DNA of 33,612 nt. Origin: Gemmatimonadaceae bacterium (lineage in GTDB: Bacteria; Latescibacterota; UBA2968; UBA8231). The DNA is taken from positions 1 to 33,612 of the forward strand of contig PBSR01000244.1 in assembly GCA_002726335.1 (NCBI GenBank), in the 5' to 3' direction. The translations under genes and the position numbers were made by a program. Positions 25,975 to 33,612 of this stretch are shown here, one piece after another. Position 1 is the stretch's first letter. Each line of letters starts with the position of its first letter. The notes under the pieces are model-generated. The model searched no databases. It saw only the letters and a list, made by a program, of their open reading frames with translations, and was not told where the DNA came from.

Positions 25975-27338
25975 TGCGTATCATCTATTTCGATATCGAC
26001 TCGTTGCGGCCCGACCACCTGGGATGTTACGGCTACCACCGTCCCACATCGCCCAACATCGATGCCATCGCCAGGCAGGGCATGTGCTTCGATCGGTTCT
26101 ACGCCTCCGATTCGCCCTGTATGCCGTCGCGTCACGCCCTGATCTCGGGCCGCTTCGGCATCAACAACGGAGTGGTCACCCACGGCGGACCGTTCTCGAA
26201 GATGGCGGTTACCGAACGTGTGTACGGCGGGCCCACGCCGGAAAACCAGCTCCTGCAGCGTCGCTTGCGGGAGGGCGGTATCGATACGATCTCGATCTCG
26301 AACTTCCCCTACCGGCACTGCGCCACGTGGTTTTCCTTCGGCTGGACCGAGGCCCACTCCCCCGACCTGCAGTCGGGCAGCGAGGTCGCGCCGACGGTCA
26401 ACGCGGCACTGCTGAAGTGGCTTCGGCACAACCAGGGCAGGGATGACTACTTCCTGCACGTCAACTACTGGGACGCCCATCGCATCTATAAGATGGATGG
26501 CTCGTGGGCGGATAGATTCGACGACTTCCCTGTCGAGCAGTCGTGGCCGACGACGGCCGACATCGAGGCCCACCTGTCGAACACGGGCCCCTTCTCTGCC
26601 CAGAGACAGTTCCCGGCCAATCAGAGCACCGTGGACCTCATGCCGGGAGCAGTACGCAACCGGCAGGAGTTCGAGCACATGCTCACCGGGTATGATGCCG
26701 CCATCGCCTATGTCGATCACCACATCGGTCAGATCCTGGACGAACTGGCGTCGCAGGGGCACCTCGAGGATACTGCCATCATCATATCCGCCGACCACGG
26801 CGACGCCTTCGGTGAGCACGGCATCTATTCAGACCACACGAATGCCGATGAGACCATTCACCGACTGCCTCTGATCGTCAAATGGCCCGGGGTGGCGCCA
26901 GCCGGCACGAGAGATGATTCGATGCTCTACCACCTGGACCTGGCGCCGACGTTGTGCGAGCTCACCGGCGCCGAGGTCCCTGCACAGTACGACGGCAGGT
27001 CGTTTGCCAGCCATCTGGCGGGCACGCCGGATTGGGACAGAGACTATCTGGTGTGGACCCACGGGCTCTACACCTTGCAGCGGGGGGTGCGGACACGTGA
27101 TCATCTGCTGCTCAAGACCTTCGATGATCACGGGTACCCCTTCTCCCCCACCCACCTGTACAACATGAACGACGACCCCTACATGACGACCGACCTCAGC
27201 GAGCAGCAGCCGGATGTTGCAGCAGACCTGAATGACTGCTATCGGAGCTGGCTGGATCAACAGAGCGAGAAACCCTACGCCATGCCCGATCCCTTGATGG
27301 GCGAGCTGGCACGACGCCGGGAGAAGACAGACAGATGA
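25974..27338 (+). CDS. Formylglycine-dependent sulfatase family protein
   Basis: A 454-residue sulfatase/alkaline-phosphatase-superfamily enzyme. YFDIDSLRPDHLG supplies metal ligands Asp7 and Asp9; SPCMPSR has Cys49 in the CxPSR motif that is converted to formylglycine; SADHGDAFGEHG (Asp274, His275) completes the metal site. It would remove sulfate, or in some relatives phosphonate, esters. No signal peptide is visible, so a cytoplasmic location is likely, which points to imported sulfated sugars or small molecules. Activity would need a formylglycine-generating or anaerobic maturase enzyme, not encoded here. It starts in the TGATG overlap with DUF4416 and its own stop overlaps the DUF362 start (ATGA). 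Confidence 0.9.
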   Translation: MRIIYFDIDSLRPDHLGCYGYHRPTSPNIDAIARQGMCFDRFYASDSPCMPSRHALISGRFGINNGVVTHGGPFSKMAVTERVYGGPTPENQLLQRRLREGGIDTISISNFPYRHCATWFSFGWTEAHSPDLQSGSEVAPTVNAALLKWLRHNQGRDDYFLHVNYWDAHRIYKMDGSWADRFDDFPVEQSWPTTADIEAHLSNTGPFSAQRQFPANQSTVDLMPGAVRNRQEFEHMLTGYDAAIAYVDHHIGQILDELASQGHLEDTAIIISADHGDAFGEHGIYSDHTNADETIHRLPLIVKWPGVAPAGTRDDSMLYHLDLAPTLCELTGAEVPAQYDGRSFASHLAGTPDWDRDYLVWTHGLYTLQRGVRTRDHLLLKTFDDHGYPFSPTHLYNMNDDPYMTTDLSEQQPDVAADLNDCYRSWLDQQSEKPYAMPDPLMGELARRREKTDR

Positions 27339-28565
27339 CACTTGAGAGTTACAAGGTGCGGGCCGTGGCCTGCCACCACGAAGCCACAGAGCAGGAGACC
27401 TACGAAGCACTGGCCCGTGCCGCCGAGCCCCTGACCGAAGCCTGGGACCGCCTCGGCAAGGCCTCCCGCATCGGCATCAAGATCAACCACGACAAGCCCG
27501 TCGACCGCTGGGTGTTTCACAAGGTATGCTGCAGCAGCTCGCCTGCGACAAGGTCGTACGTGCCACCCTTCGCCTGCTGCGCGAACGGACGACGGCCGAC
27601 ATCATCTGTACCGATGTCAGCTTCTACGAAATGTACCAGGACACCGATCCTCTCGAGACGGCGACAGCACTGCCGGCACTGCGCGAGTATGGTGTGGAGT
27701 ACGTCGTCGGGGCGCAGGCGGAGACCAAGATCTACCCGGTACCCGGTGGCGGTCAGATGTTCGCGCGGTACCTGCTGCCCACTCCGGCCGTCGAGGTGGA
27801 CGAAACTGTCTCTCTGGCCAAGATGAAGAACCACGCTTTCATGGGAATCTCTTCGGCCTGATGCCAGGCGAACCGCGGGGTCACACGCGCACCTACTTCC
27901 ATCACCTGGTGCGCATGCCCTACATGCTGGCCGATCTGGGTCGCGTCTTCCACCCGACGCTGAACATCATCGACGGCCTCATCGGTCAGGCGGGTATGGA
28001 ATGGGGTGACGGCAAGGAGAACGGCCCACCTGTCGAGGCGGACACACTCATCGCCGGAGACCACACCATCGCCACCGATGCCTGTGGCGCGCACCTGATG
28101 GGTCACGATCCGACGAGTGACTGGCTGGCACCCCCCTTCCATCGTGACCGGAACGCGCTCAAGGTGGCGGCCGAGGGTGGCTTCGGCACGGTTGACCTGG
28201 ATGAGATCGACTTCGAATCCGAAGTCGAGGCTCCGGTGGGCGAGTTCTACGCCAGACTGACCGACTCGATGGAGACGGTGCACAGCTGGCAGCGTACGAC
28301 CTGCGAACAGGGGCTGTTCTATCGCGACCATAGAGACGAACTCGTCGACAAGTACACCGGGCAGTATATCTTGCTGCAGCAGGGAGAGGTGCGCTGGAGC
28401 GATCCCGTAAGCGACCTCAAGCGAAGCCGGCGCAAACTCTCCGGTGACGCCCCGGATCAGGCGATGTATCTCAAGTACGTCGATCCGGAGGAAGCCGAGG
28501 ACGAGCGCTTCGGCGTCTACGAACGTGGCCTGGAGCGGTTTGACGGAGAGAAACTGAAGACCTGA
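27335..28565 (+). pseudogene. DUF362 family protein, disrupted by two frame changes
   Basis: Three frames together give one DUF362-like protein. Frame one runs from the ATG at 27335 to about IKINHDKPVDRWVFHK; at about 27524 a base seems missing and the second frame continues MLQQLACDKVVRATLRLLRE to KMKNHAFMG. At about 27845 the typical segment between FMG and NLFGLMPG is shortened and the frame changes again, continuing NLFGLMPGEPRGHTRTYFHH, LNIIDGLIGQAGMEW and on to 28565. DUF362 proteins are poorly characterised and often linked to iron-sulfur or oxidoreductase chemistry; no ferredoxin cysteines are seen here. ATGA coupling to the sulfatase and a following RNA methyltransferase show it belonged to this operon. 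Sequence error could explain the first break but hardly the second, where coding sequence is missing. Confidence 0.8.
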
Positions 28566-29645
28566 ATGGCGAAGCGTCCCGGCGCCAGACGTATTGCCAG
28601 ACCCGCCGGAGACCGGCCGGACTTGTGGGTGGCGGCGGCCCTGCCGGGAGGCGAGGATCTGCTCAAGGGCGAGATCGAAAGGCGGTTCAAGGGCCAGGTC
28701 TCCTTCCTCCCCCATGGCAGGAACAGCGAGTGCCACTTCCGCTACCAGGGTAAGCCGAAGGCCCTGCTTTCTCTCCAGCTCTGCCAGTCCCTTTATCTTC
28801 GCCGGGATTTTCAGGTGACCCGACCCCGGACCCTTCTTTCTCCGGAGCACCTTGCGCATCTGGCCCGGGACCTGTCGTCGGTCAGGTCGATCACACCGAA
28901 GGAACGGTTCACCGGACTGCGCTGGGACGCCGCCGGCTCCGGTTCGCCCACCATGCTGCGGCTGGGCCACAGTCTGGCGGAACAGCTCGACCTTCCTTTT
29001 CAGAATGATACAGGGGACCTGGTCGTCACGCTGAGACCTGGCGACGATGGTTGGGAAGCCTTGTATCGCGTGGGCAGCCGCCCCCTAGGCACACGTGCCT
29101 GGCGCCGCGTGAACTACCGCGGCAGCCTGAATGCAACCGTGGCTGCCGCCCTCGTGGAACTGACCGAACCCTCGCCGCACGATTCGTTTCTGAACCTCAT
29201 GTGTGGCAGCGGTACGATCATGATCGAGCGACTGCAACGGTCCGGGGCCAGGATCGTCGTCGGTGTGGATCAGTCAGACATCGCCCTGAGCGCCGCCGCG
29301 CAGAACTGCGCCGGGGCTGGCGTGAGGGAACGGATCATGCTGCTCAAAGGAGACGCCACCCGTCTTCCCTTCGAGGATGGGAGTTTTGATCAGCTGTGCG
29401 TGGATCTGCCCTGGGGAGAGAGCATGGGCTCACGAGAGTCGAACGAGGCACTCTACAGAGCGACCTTCGAGGAGTCCCATCGGTTGTGTCGGCCAGGTGG
29501 CAGACTGGTTGTCCTCAGCCAGGACCAGCGGGCCCTGGAGGCGGTCGCCACCAATACGGCAGGAAGCTGGCAGCTGATTGGGCAACGCAGCTTTGAACAG
29601 AGGGGCTTCCGCCCGGAATGCCGCGTCTACAGGAGAGGCGGATAG
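28566..29645 (+). CDS. THUMP/UPF0020-type RNA methyltransferase
   Basis: A 359-residue protein. The N-terminal part (LWVAAALPGGEDLLKGEIERRF to about residue 120) resembles a THUMP-like RNA-binding region. The C-terminal catalytic domain has RRVNYRGSLNATVAAALVEL, the SAM motif FLNLMCGSGTIMIE, VVGVDQS, and DLPWGE in place of the usual D/N-PPY-G motif, followed by VLSQDQ. This layout is that of the TrmN/Trm14/RlmL group, which makes N2-methylguanine in tRNA or 23S rRNA. The target here is uncertain. It begins right after the DUF362 stop and is the last gene of the operon, facing the cupin gene 14 bases away. Confidence 0.84.
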   Translation: MAKRPGARRIARPAGDRPDLWVAAALPGGEDLLKGEIERRFKGQVSFLPHGRNSECHFRYQGKPKALLSLQLCQSLYLRRDFQVTRPRTLLSPEHLAHLARDLSSVRSITPKERFTGLRWDAAGSGSPTMLRLGHSLAEQLDLPFQNDTGDLVVTLRPGDDGWEALYRVGSRPLGTRAWRRVNYRGSLNATVAAALVELTEPSPHDSFLNLMCGSGTIMIERLQRSGARIVVGVDQSDIALSAAAQNCAGAGVRERIMLLKGDATRLPFEDGSFDQLCVDLPWGESMGSRESNEALYRATFEESHRLCRPGGRLVVLSQDQRALEAVATNTAGSWQLIGQRSFEQRGFRPECRVYRRGG

Positions 29646-29659
29646 ACGCTACGGCCGAG

Positions 29660-29977
29660 TCACGGGTGTGGGGCCATGAAGACGAGTACCGTCAGCCGGT
29701 CGCTCCCGGTGTTGACGACGCCGTGATCTTCGCCGGGGAGACAGAGGACCGTCCAACCCGCTTCGAGCTGGCGCGACTCGCCGCCCACGGTGAAGGTGCC
29801 CTCGCCGTCGATGACGTGGTAGATCTTGTCGTTGTCGGCGTGGCTGTGCAGCGCCTGTTCCTGTCCGGGCTCGAAGCAGTAGATGTCGCAGAACATCCGC
29901 TCCGAGTCGAAGAGGTTCACCTTCTGAAACTTCTCGTCTGAAAATCGGGCCTCGTCGGACCAACGTTTGGCGTGCAT
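29660..29977 (-). CDS. Small cupin-domain protein
   Basis: A 105-residue single-domain cupin. HSHADNDKIYHVIDGEG is cupin motif 1, whose His and Glu-type residues bind metal, and PGEDHGVVNTGSD is motif 2 with its His. Proteins like this can be dioxygenases, isomerases or simple binding proteins; nothing in the sequence decides. It begins three bases after the citrate synthase stop on the minus strand, so it is probably the last gene of the serA-purA-prpB-prpC transcript. No signal peptide. Confidence 0.85.
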   Translation of the reverse strand: MHAKRWSDEARFSDEKFQKVNLFDSERMFCDIYCFEPGQEQALHSHADNDKIYHVIDGEGTFTVGGESRQLEAGWTVLCLPGEDHGVVNTGSDRLTVLVFMAPHP

Positions 29978-29980
29978 CGG

Positions 29981-31102
29981 TCAGCGCTCTGCCAGAGGAC
30001 GGAAAGCCCTGCCCTCGGGTCCTGTGTAGATGTGACCCGGGCGGATCAGCCGGTTGTTCTGCTGCTGTTCGACGATATGAGCCGCCCACCCGGTGATCCG
30101 GCTGGCGACAAAGATCGGCGTGAACAGGGAAATCGGAATGCCGAGTGTGTAGTAGGTGTAGGCGCAGGGCGTGTCCAGGTTCGGGAAGATCCCCTTCTCA
30201 GCAACCAGGACCTGTTCCACCGCATCGGCAATGTCGGCCCATCTTGTCTCACCCGCCTCTTCTGCCAGGCGCCGACCGACTGCCTTCATCGCCGGAACGC
30301 GGGAGTCCCCCGTCTTGTACTCGCGGTGGCCGAAACCCATGATCTTCTGCTTTCGCGCCAGCATGTCGAGCACGTACTCCCGGGCTCGCTCCGGAGACCC
30401 GATGTCGATGAACATCTGCATGGCCGCCTCGTTGGCTCCGCCATGCAGGGGCCCGACCAGCGCCGCGATACCCGCAGTGACGGCGGCGTGCAGATCCGCC
30501 AGTGTCGAGGCCACAACCCGCGCCGCAAAGGTGGAGGCGTTGTAGCCGTGCTCCATGTAGAGAATGAGAGACACGTTCATCGCCGCCGTCGCGGACGCCG
30601 ACGGCCTGTCCCCGGAAATCATGTACAGCAGGTTCGCCGCATGGGACAGATCCGCGTCGGGAAGCACCGGCTCCTGGCCCTGGCTGTAGCGATGTCCGGC
30701 CGCCAGGATGGCCGGTGCCTTGGCCAGCAGTCGCACCGCCTTGCGCAAGCTCGCCTCTCTGGAGATATCACCCGCTTCGGGATCGACCGTGCCCAGGGCG
30801 GAGACGGCTGTGCGCATCAGCGCCATGGGGTGTGTTGTGCTCGGTGCTTCCCGCAGGAGGGTCAACACCTGGGGCGGCAACTCACGCTCCGCTTTCAGCG
30901 TCGCGTCCAGCTCGGCCAGTTGGGTTTGTGTCGGCAGATCACCATAGAGGACCAGCCACGCCACCTCTTCGAAGGAAGCGGTGTCCGTCAGATCCTCCAG
31001 GTTGTACCCGCGTACGATCAGTCGGTTGCTGTCGAAGTCGATGCGCGAGATGGCCGATTCCCCCGCGACCACTCCTGCAAGTCCGGGACTGTATTCAGCC
31101 AT
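29981..31102 (-). CDS. prpC: 2-Methylcitrate synthase / citrate synthase
   Basis: A 373-residue short-type citrate synthase. The active-site residues are His220 in GPLHGGANEAAM, His259 in GFGHREYKTGD, and Asp310 in IFPNLDTP; the tail SRITGWAAHIVEQ and NRLIRP bind substrate. It would join propionyl-CoA or acetyl-CoA to oxaloacetate. Adjacent prpB favours 2-methylcitrate synthase and propionate use. Most family members have NVDFYSG after the Asp where this protein has NLDTPCAYT, a departure next to the active site that may change substrate choice. I chose the ATG at 31102 (MAEYSPGL); it overlaps the prpB stop by eight bases. No prpD or aconitase is in the window. Confidence 0.9.
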   Translation of the reverse strand: MAEYSPGLAGVVAGESAISRIDFDSNRLIVRGYNLEDLTDTASFEEVAWLVLYGDLPTQTQLAELDATLKAERELPPQVLTLLREAPSTTHPMALMRTAVSALGTVDPEAGDISREASLRKAVRLLAKAPAILAAGHRYSQGQEPVLPDADLSHAANLLYMISGDRPSASATAAMNVSLILYMEHGYNASTFAARVVASTLADLHAAVTAGIAALVGPLHGGANEAAMQMFIDIGSPERAREYVLDMLARKQKIMGFGHREYKTGDSRVPAMKAVGRRLAEEAGETRWADIADAVEQVLVAEKGIFPNLDTPCAYTYYTLGIPISLFTPIFVASRITGWAAHIVEQQQNNRLIRPGHIYTGPEGRAFRPLAER

Positions 31103-32012
31103 CGTCGTCTTCTTCCTCGCTGACTGCATCTGCCAGTTTACTGTCCATCTCGTCGTACTCTTCGTAGCGGATCAGATCATAGAGTTCGGCACGTGTCTGC
31201 ATGCGATCAAGCCAGGCTTCGGGCGATCCCTGATCGCGGATCTCGGACAGCACTTCCTCGACGGCCTTCATCATCACACGGAACGTCGTCATGGGGAAAA
31301 TGACCATGGCGTATCCGAGGTGGGCGAATTGCTGCACCGTGAGCTGCGGTGTCTTGCCGAATTCAGTCATGTTCGCCAGCAGCGGTACCTGCACCCGCTC
31401 GGCGTACCGCCCAAACTCCTCCTCTGTCTCCAGCGCCTCGATGAAGATCGCGTCGGCGCCCGCGTCGGCGTATCGCAGTCCCCGCTCGACGCTGGCCTCA
31501 AACCCCTCCACTGCCCGGGCGTCCGTCCGAGCGATCAGTAGAAGGTCGGGATTGCTGCGCGCCTCGACAGCGGCAGCCAGCTTGCGTTCCATGTCGATAC
31601 TGGAGACGAGCCGTTTTCCTTCCAGGTGGCCGCACCGCTTCGGCATGACCTGGTCTTCCAGGTGGAGTCCCGCCACACCGGCTGCCTCAAAGACCTGCAC
31701 GGTGCGCATGACCTGCAGGGCCTCGCCGAAACCGGTGTCGGCGTCACACACGGCGGGCACGCGCACGGCGTTGGCGATGTAGGTGACGGCTCGCGCCACC
31801 TCCTCCACTCCGAGCAGAGCGATGTCTGGATATCCGGTCAACCCGTTGATGATGCCGGCGCCGGAGATATAGATCGCCTCGAAGCCCTGCTTCTCAGCCA
31901 GCATGGCCACGGGGGCATTGAAGCACCCGGGCATGGCAACCGTACCTGCGGCGATCACCTGCCGCAGGGTGGTGGCCTTGTCAGCCGCGCTCTTTCGGGG
32001 GCCTAGCAGCAT
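31095..32012 (-). CDS. prpB: 2-Methylisocitrate lyase / PEP mutase superfamily
   Basis: A 305-residue lyase. CDADTGFGE (Asp90, Asp92) binds magnesium and KRCGHLEGK (catalytic Cys127) is the signature of methylisocitrate and isocitrate lyases, splitting 2-methylisocitrate to succinate and pyruvate. Length matches PrpB (about 296). The start at 32012 lies eight bases past the purA stop; the longer frame upstream runs into purA and was rejected. Overlap with prpC by eight bases indicates joint translation. Together PrpBC form part of the methylcitrate cycle. Confidence 0.92.
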   Translation of the reverse strand: MLLGPRKSAADKATTLRQVIAAGTVAMPGCFNAPVAMLAEKQGFEAIYISGAGIINGLTGYPDIALLGVEEVARAVTYIANAVRVPAVCDADTGFGEALQVMRTVQVFEAAGVAGLHLEDQVMPKRCGHLEGKRLVSSIDMERKLAAAVEARSNPDLLLIARTDARAVEGFEASVERGLRYADAGADAIFIEALETEEEFGRYAERVQVPLLANMTEFGKTPQLTVQQFAHLGYAMVIFPMTTFRVMMKAVEEVLSEIRDQGSPEAWLDRMQTRAELYDLIRYEEYDEMDSKLADAVSEEEDDDG

Positions 32013-32020
32013 GGTCAGGA

Positions 32021-33298
32021 CTAGACGGTGATCGTCTCGTCGCGGTCCGGGCCGACCGAGATGTAGGCCACGGGCGTACGACTGAGCTCGGCGACCCGCT
32101 CCACATAGGCGACCGCCTTCGGTGGCAGATCCTCGACGCGTCGGGCCTCGGTGGTAGGGGCACACCAGCCTTCGATCTCTTCATACACGGGCTCGCACTT
32201 GTCGAGTACCCGGGGATCGACAGGAAACTCCTCCAGCACCTGATCGCCGTACCGGTAGGCGGTGCACAGCTTCAGACTCTCGACAGTGTCGAGAATATCG
32301 AGACGTGTCAGAGCCAGTCCGGTGAGGCCGTTCACCCGGGAAGACATGCGGGCGATGGTGGCATCGAACCAGCCACAACGGCGGGCCCGTCCGGTGGTGG
32401 CGCCGTACTCGTGGCCCAATTCACGGATCCGTTCACCCTCGTCATCGTGCAGTTCGGTGGGAAAGGGGCCGTTGCCGACGCGCGTCATGTAGGCTTTGGT
32501 GACACCGATAATCTCGTCGATACGAGTAGGACCCACTCCAGAACCGGTACAGGCACCACCTGCGGTGGTATTGGACGAGGTCACATACGGATACGTACCG
32601 TGGTCGATATCGAGCAGAGCTCCCTGCGCGCCCTCGAACAGCACCGTCTTGCCTTCGTCCAGAGCCTGGTTCAGGTACACCGAGGTGTCTGTCACGAACG
32701 GCCGCAGGCGCTCGGCGTAGCGGAGCGTTTCGTGGAGTATGGGCTCGACATCGAGGGGCTCAGTCTCGTAGATCCGGGTGAGGATCTCGTTCTTCGACTG
32801 TACGGCAGCCCGCAGTCGATCGCGCAGGTCGGCATCGAGCAGGTCCATGACCCGAAATGCATGGCTGCGATCCACCTTGTCGCGATAGGTTGGGCCGATG
32901 CCGCGGGCCGTGGTACCGATGGCCCCCGACCCCAGGCGGGCTTCCGAGGCGCGATCGAGAGCCTTGTGATAGGGCATCACGACATGGGCACAGCTGCTCA
33001 CGTACAGCTGCCCGGGGGCCACGGCCTGTCCACGCTCCGCCAACTCATCCAGCTCGGCGAACAGCGCTTCGGGGTCCAGTACCACGCCGTTGGCGACGAC
33101 GCACGTGGTCCCCTCGTTGAGTACGCCTACGGGCAACGCGTGGAAGATGTGTGTCTCGCCATCCACGATGACGGTATGTCCGGCGTTGGCGCCGCCCTGA
33201 AAACGGACCACCACCTCCGCCTGCGCGGCGAGGTAGTCGACAATCTTGGCCTTGCCCTCATCACCCCACTGGGCGCCGAGGACGACTTTGGTTGGCAT
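32021..33298 (-). CDS. purA: Adenylosuccinate synthetase
   Basis: PurA makes adenylosuccinate from IMP, aspartate and GTP, the first committed step to AMP. This 425-residue protein has normal length with the catalytic Asp13 in QWGDEGKAK, His41 in NAGHTVI, and VLFEGAQGALLDIDHGTYP plus TTGRARRCGW for IMP and GTP binding. The first loop reads GDEGKAK where nearly all family members have GDEGKGK (Gly17 to Ala). Starts at the ATG 33298, with AAGGAA upstream, 22 bases after the serA stop. A serA-purA pair is seen in other bacteria. Confidence 0.96.
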   Translation of the reverse strand: MPTKVVLGAQWGDEGKAKIVDYLAAQAEVVVRFQGGANAGHTVIVDGETHIFHALPVGVLNEGTTCVVANGVVLDPEALFAELDELAERGQAVAPGQLYVSSCAHVVMPYHKALDRASEARLGSGAIGTTARGIGPTYRDKVDRSHAFRVMDLLDADLRDRLRAAVQSKNEILTRIYETEPLDVEPILHETLRYAERLRPFVTDTSVYLNQALDEGKTVLFEGAQGALLDIDHGTYPYVTSSNTTAGGACTGSGVGPTRIDEIIGVTKAYMTRVGNGPFPTELHDDEGERIRELGHEYGATTGRARRCGWFDATIARMSSRVNGLTGLALTRLDILDTVESLKLCTAYRYGDQVLEEFPVDPRVLDKCEPVYEEIEGWCAPTTEARRVEDLPPKAVAYVERVAELSRTPVAYISVGPDRDETITV

Positions 33299-33320
33299 TG
33301 GTTTCTTTGTTTTCCTTCTG

Positions 33321-33612
33321 CTAGAGCGCGACCTGGCGCGCCCAGGAGATGTGCGAATCCTGAAGAACGTCGTCCAGCGCTGCCTGCGGCATGTGGCTGT
33401 CGACGTTGAGCACTGTGAGGGCCTTGCCCCCCACCTGCTGCCGGCCGCAGCTCATGCGCGCGATATTGACTTTGTGGGCACCCATCGTACTGCCGACACG
33501 ACCGATGATACCCGGGATGTCATCGTTCAGGTAAAACAGCATGTGACCCTCCGGCGCGGCATCGATGTCGTATTCGTCGAACCGTACGATCCGCAGATCG
33601 CGATGACCGAAC
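33321..33612 (-). CDS. serA: D-3-phosphoglycerate dehydrogenase, C-terminal ACT domain (partial)
   Basis: The last 96 residues of a gene that runs off the right edge. The visible part starts FGHRDLRIVRFDEYDIDAAPEGHML and ends with an ACT domain (YLNDDIPGIIGRVGSTMG, then VNIARMSCGR and ALTVLNVDS), the serine-binding regulatory domain of SerA, which oxidises 3-phosphoglycerate in serine synthesis. The segment before ACT matches the short linker of long-type SerA. The catalytic domain is outside the window. It leads or continues the minus-strand operon with purA. Confidence 0.88.
   Translation of the reverse strand, partial: FGHRDLRIVRFDEYDIDAAPEGHMLFYLNDDIPGIIGRVGSTMGAHKVNIARMSCGRQQVGGKALTVLNVDSHMPQAALDDVLQDSHISWARQVAL

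Noticed and set aside
1..33612. CRISPR arrays, tRNA or rRNA genes, complete insertion sequences, prophage genes
   Set aside because: Looked for by eye on both strands; no regularly spaced repeats, cloverleaf-like sequences, transposase genes or phage structural genes were recognised.

Overview
The window is high-GC DNA from a free-living heterotrophic bacterium. It is packed with genes, mostly in short operons whose genes touch or overlap (TGATG, ATGA and GTGA junctions). The mix of phytanoyl-CoA-dioxygenase-like hydroxylase, Gfo/Idh/MocA oxidoreductase, formylglycine-type sulfatase, CE15-type esterase, RraA-like and D-threonine-aldolase-like enzymes, DUF362 and DUF4416 proteins, and a giant two-component-propeller hybrid histidine kinase resembles uncultured marine or sediment lineages such as Latescibacterota or Poribacteria. 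That placement is inference from gene content; no rRNA or tRNA gene was seen.

Layout: (1) 1-1483, a partial right-handed beta-helix protein and a mannonate-dehydratase-like TIM barrel. (2) 1504-2911, two complete but different vapBC toxin-antitoxin modules in tandem, each behind its own palindrome. (3) 3083-6473, a translationally coupled operon of an adenosine-deaminase-like hydrolase, an L-aspartate-dehydrogenase-like enzyme and a sialidase-like propeller. (4) 6487-8177 on the minus strand, purN and a CE15-like esterase. (5) 8327-10095, an Fe(II)/2-oxoglutarate dioxygenase coupled to a D-2-hydroxyacid dehydrogenase. (6) 10100-16666 on the minus strand, a SAM methyltransferase, a DHDPS-family aldolase/lyase, and a hybrid sensor kinase split into two reading frames by what looks like one extra base. 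(7) 16733-20098, a Gfo/Idh/MocA oxidoreductase, a MATE exporter and a ROK sugar kinase. (8) 20100-23868 on the minus strand, a D-threonine-aldolase/D-serine-dehydratase-like PLP enzyme, a glycogen debranching enzyme and an RraA-like protein. (9) 23869-25452, a poorly coding and apparently decayed island with a hairpin, a small membrane ORF, the remains of an integron-type integrase and a perfect 20-bp palindrome at the end of the integrase homology. (10) 25453-29645, a coupled operon of DUF4416, sulfatase, a disrupted DUF362 gene and an RNA methyltransferase. (11) 29660-33612 on the minus strand, a housekeeping operon reading serA (end), purA, prpB, prpC and a cupin.

Much of the window fits use of sugars from complex, perhaps sulfated or uronate-rich glycans: beta-helix protein, mannonate-dehydratase-like enzyme, CE15 esterase, sialidase-like protein, sulfatase, ROK kinase, Gfo/Idh/MocA and debranching enzyme. 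Small-acid metabolism is also represented (prpBC, RraA-like, DHDPS-like, D-2-hydroxyacid dehydrogenase). Most of these enzymes show no signal peptide, so intracellular processing of imported oligosaccharides or modified small molecules is more likely than secretion.

Three loci are broken: the hybrid kinase, the integrase and the DUF362 gene. The integrase is a true relic because it combines a missing N-terminus, a frameshift and an internal deletion. The other two could be recent mutations or sequence errors. I did not find a clearly new defence or mobile system. The least explained items are the adenosine-deaminase/aspartate-dehydrogenase/sialidase operon, the DUF4416-sulfatase-DUF362-RNA methyltransferase operon and the integrase-relic island.
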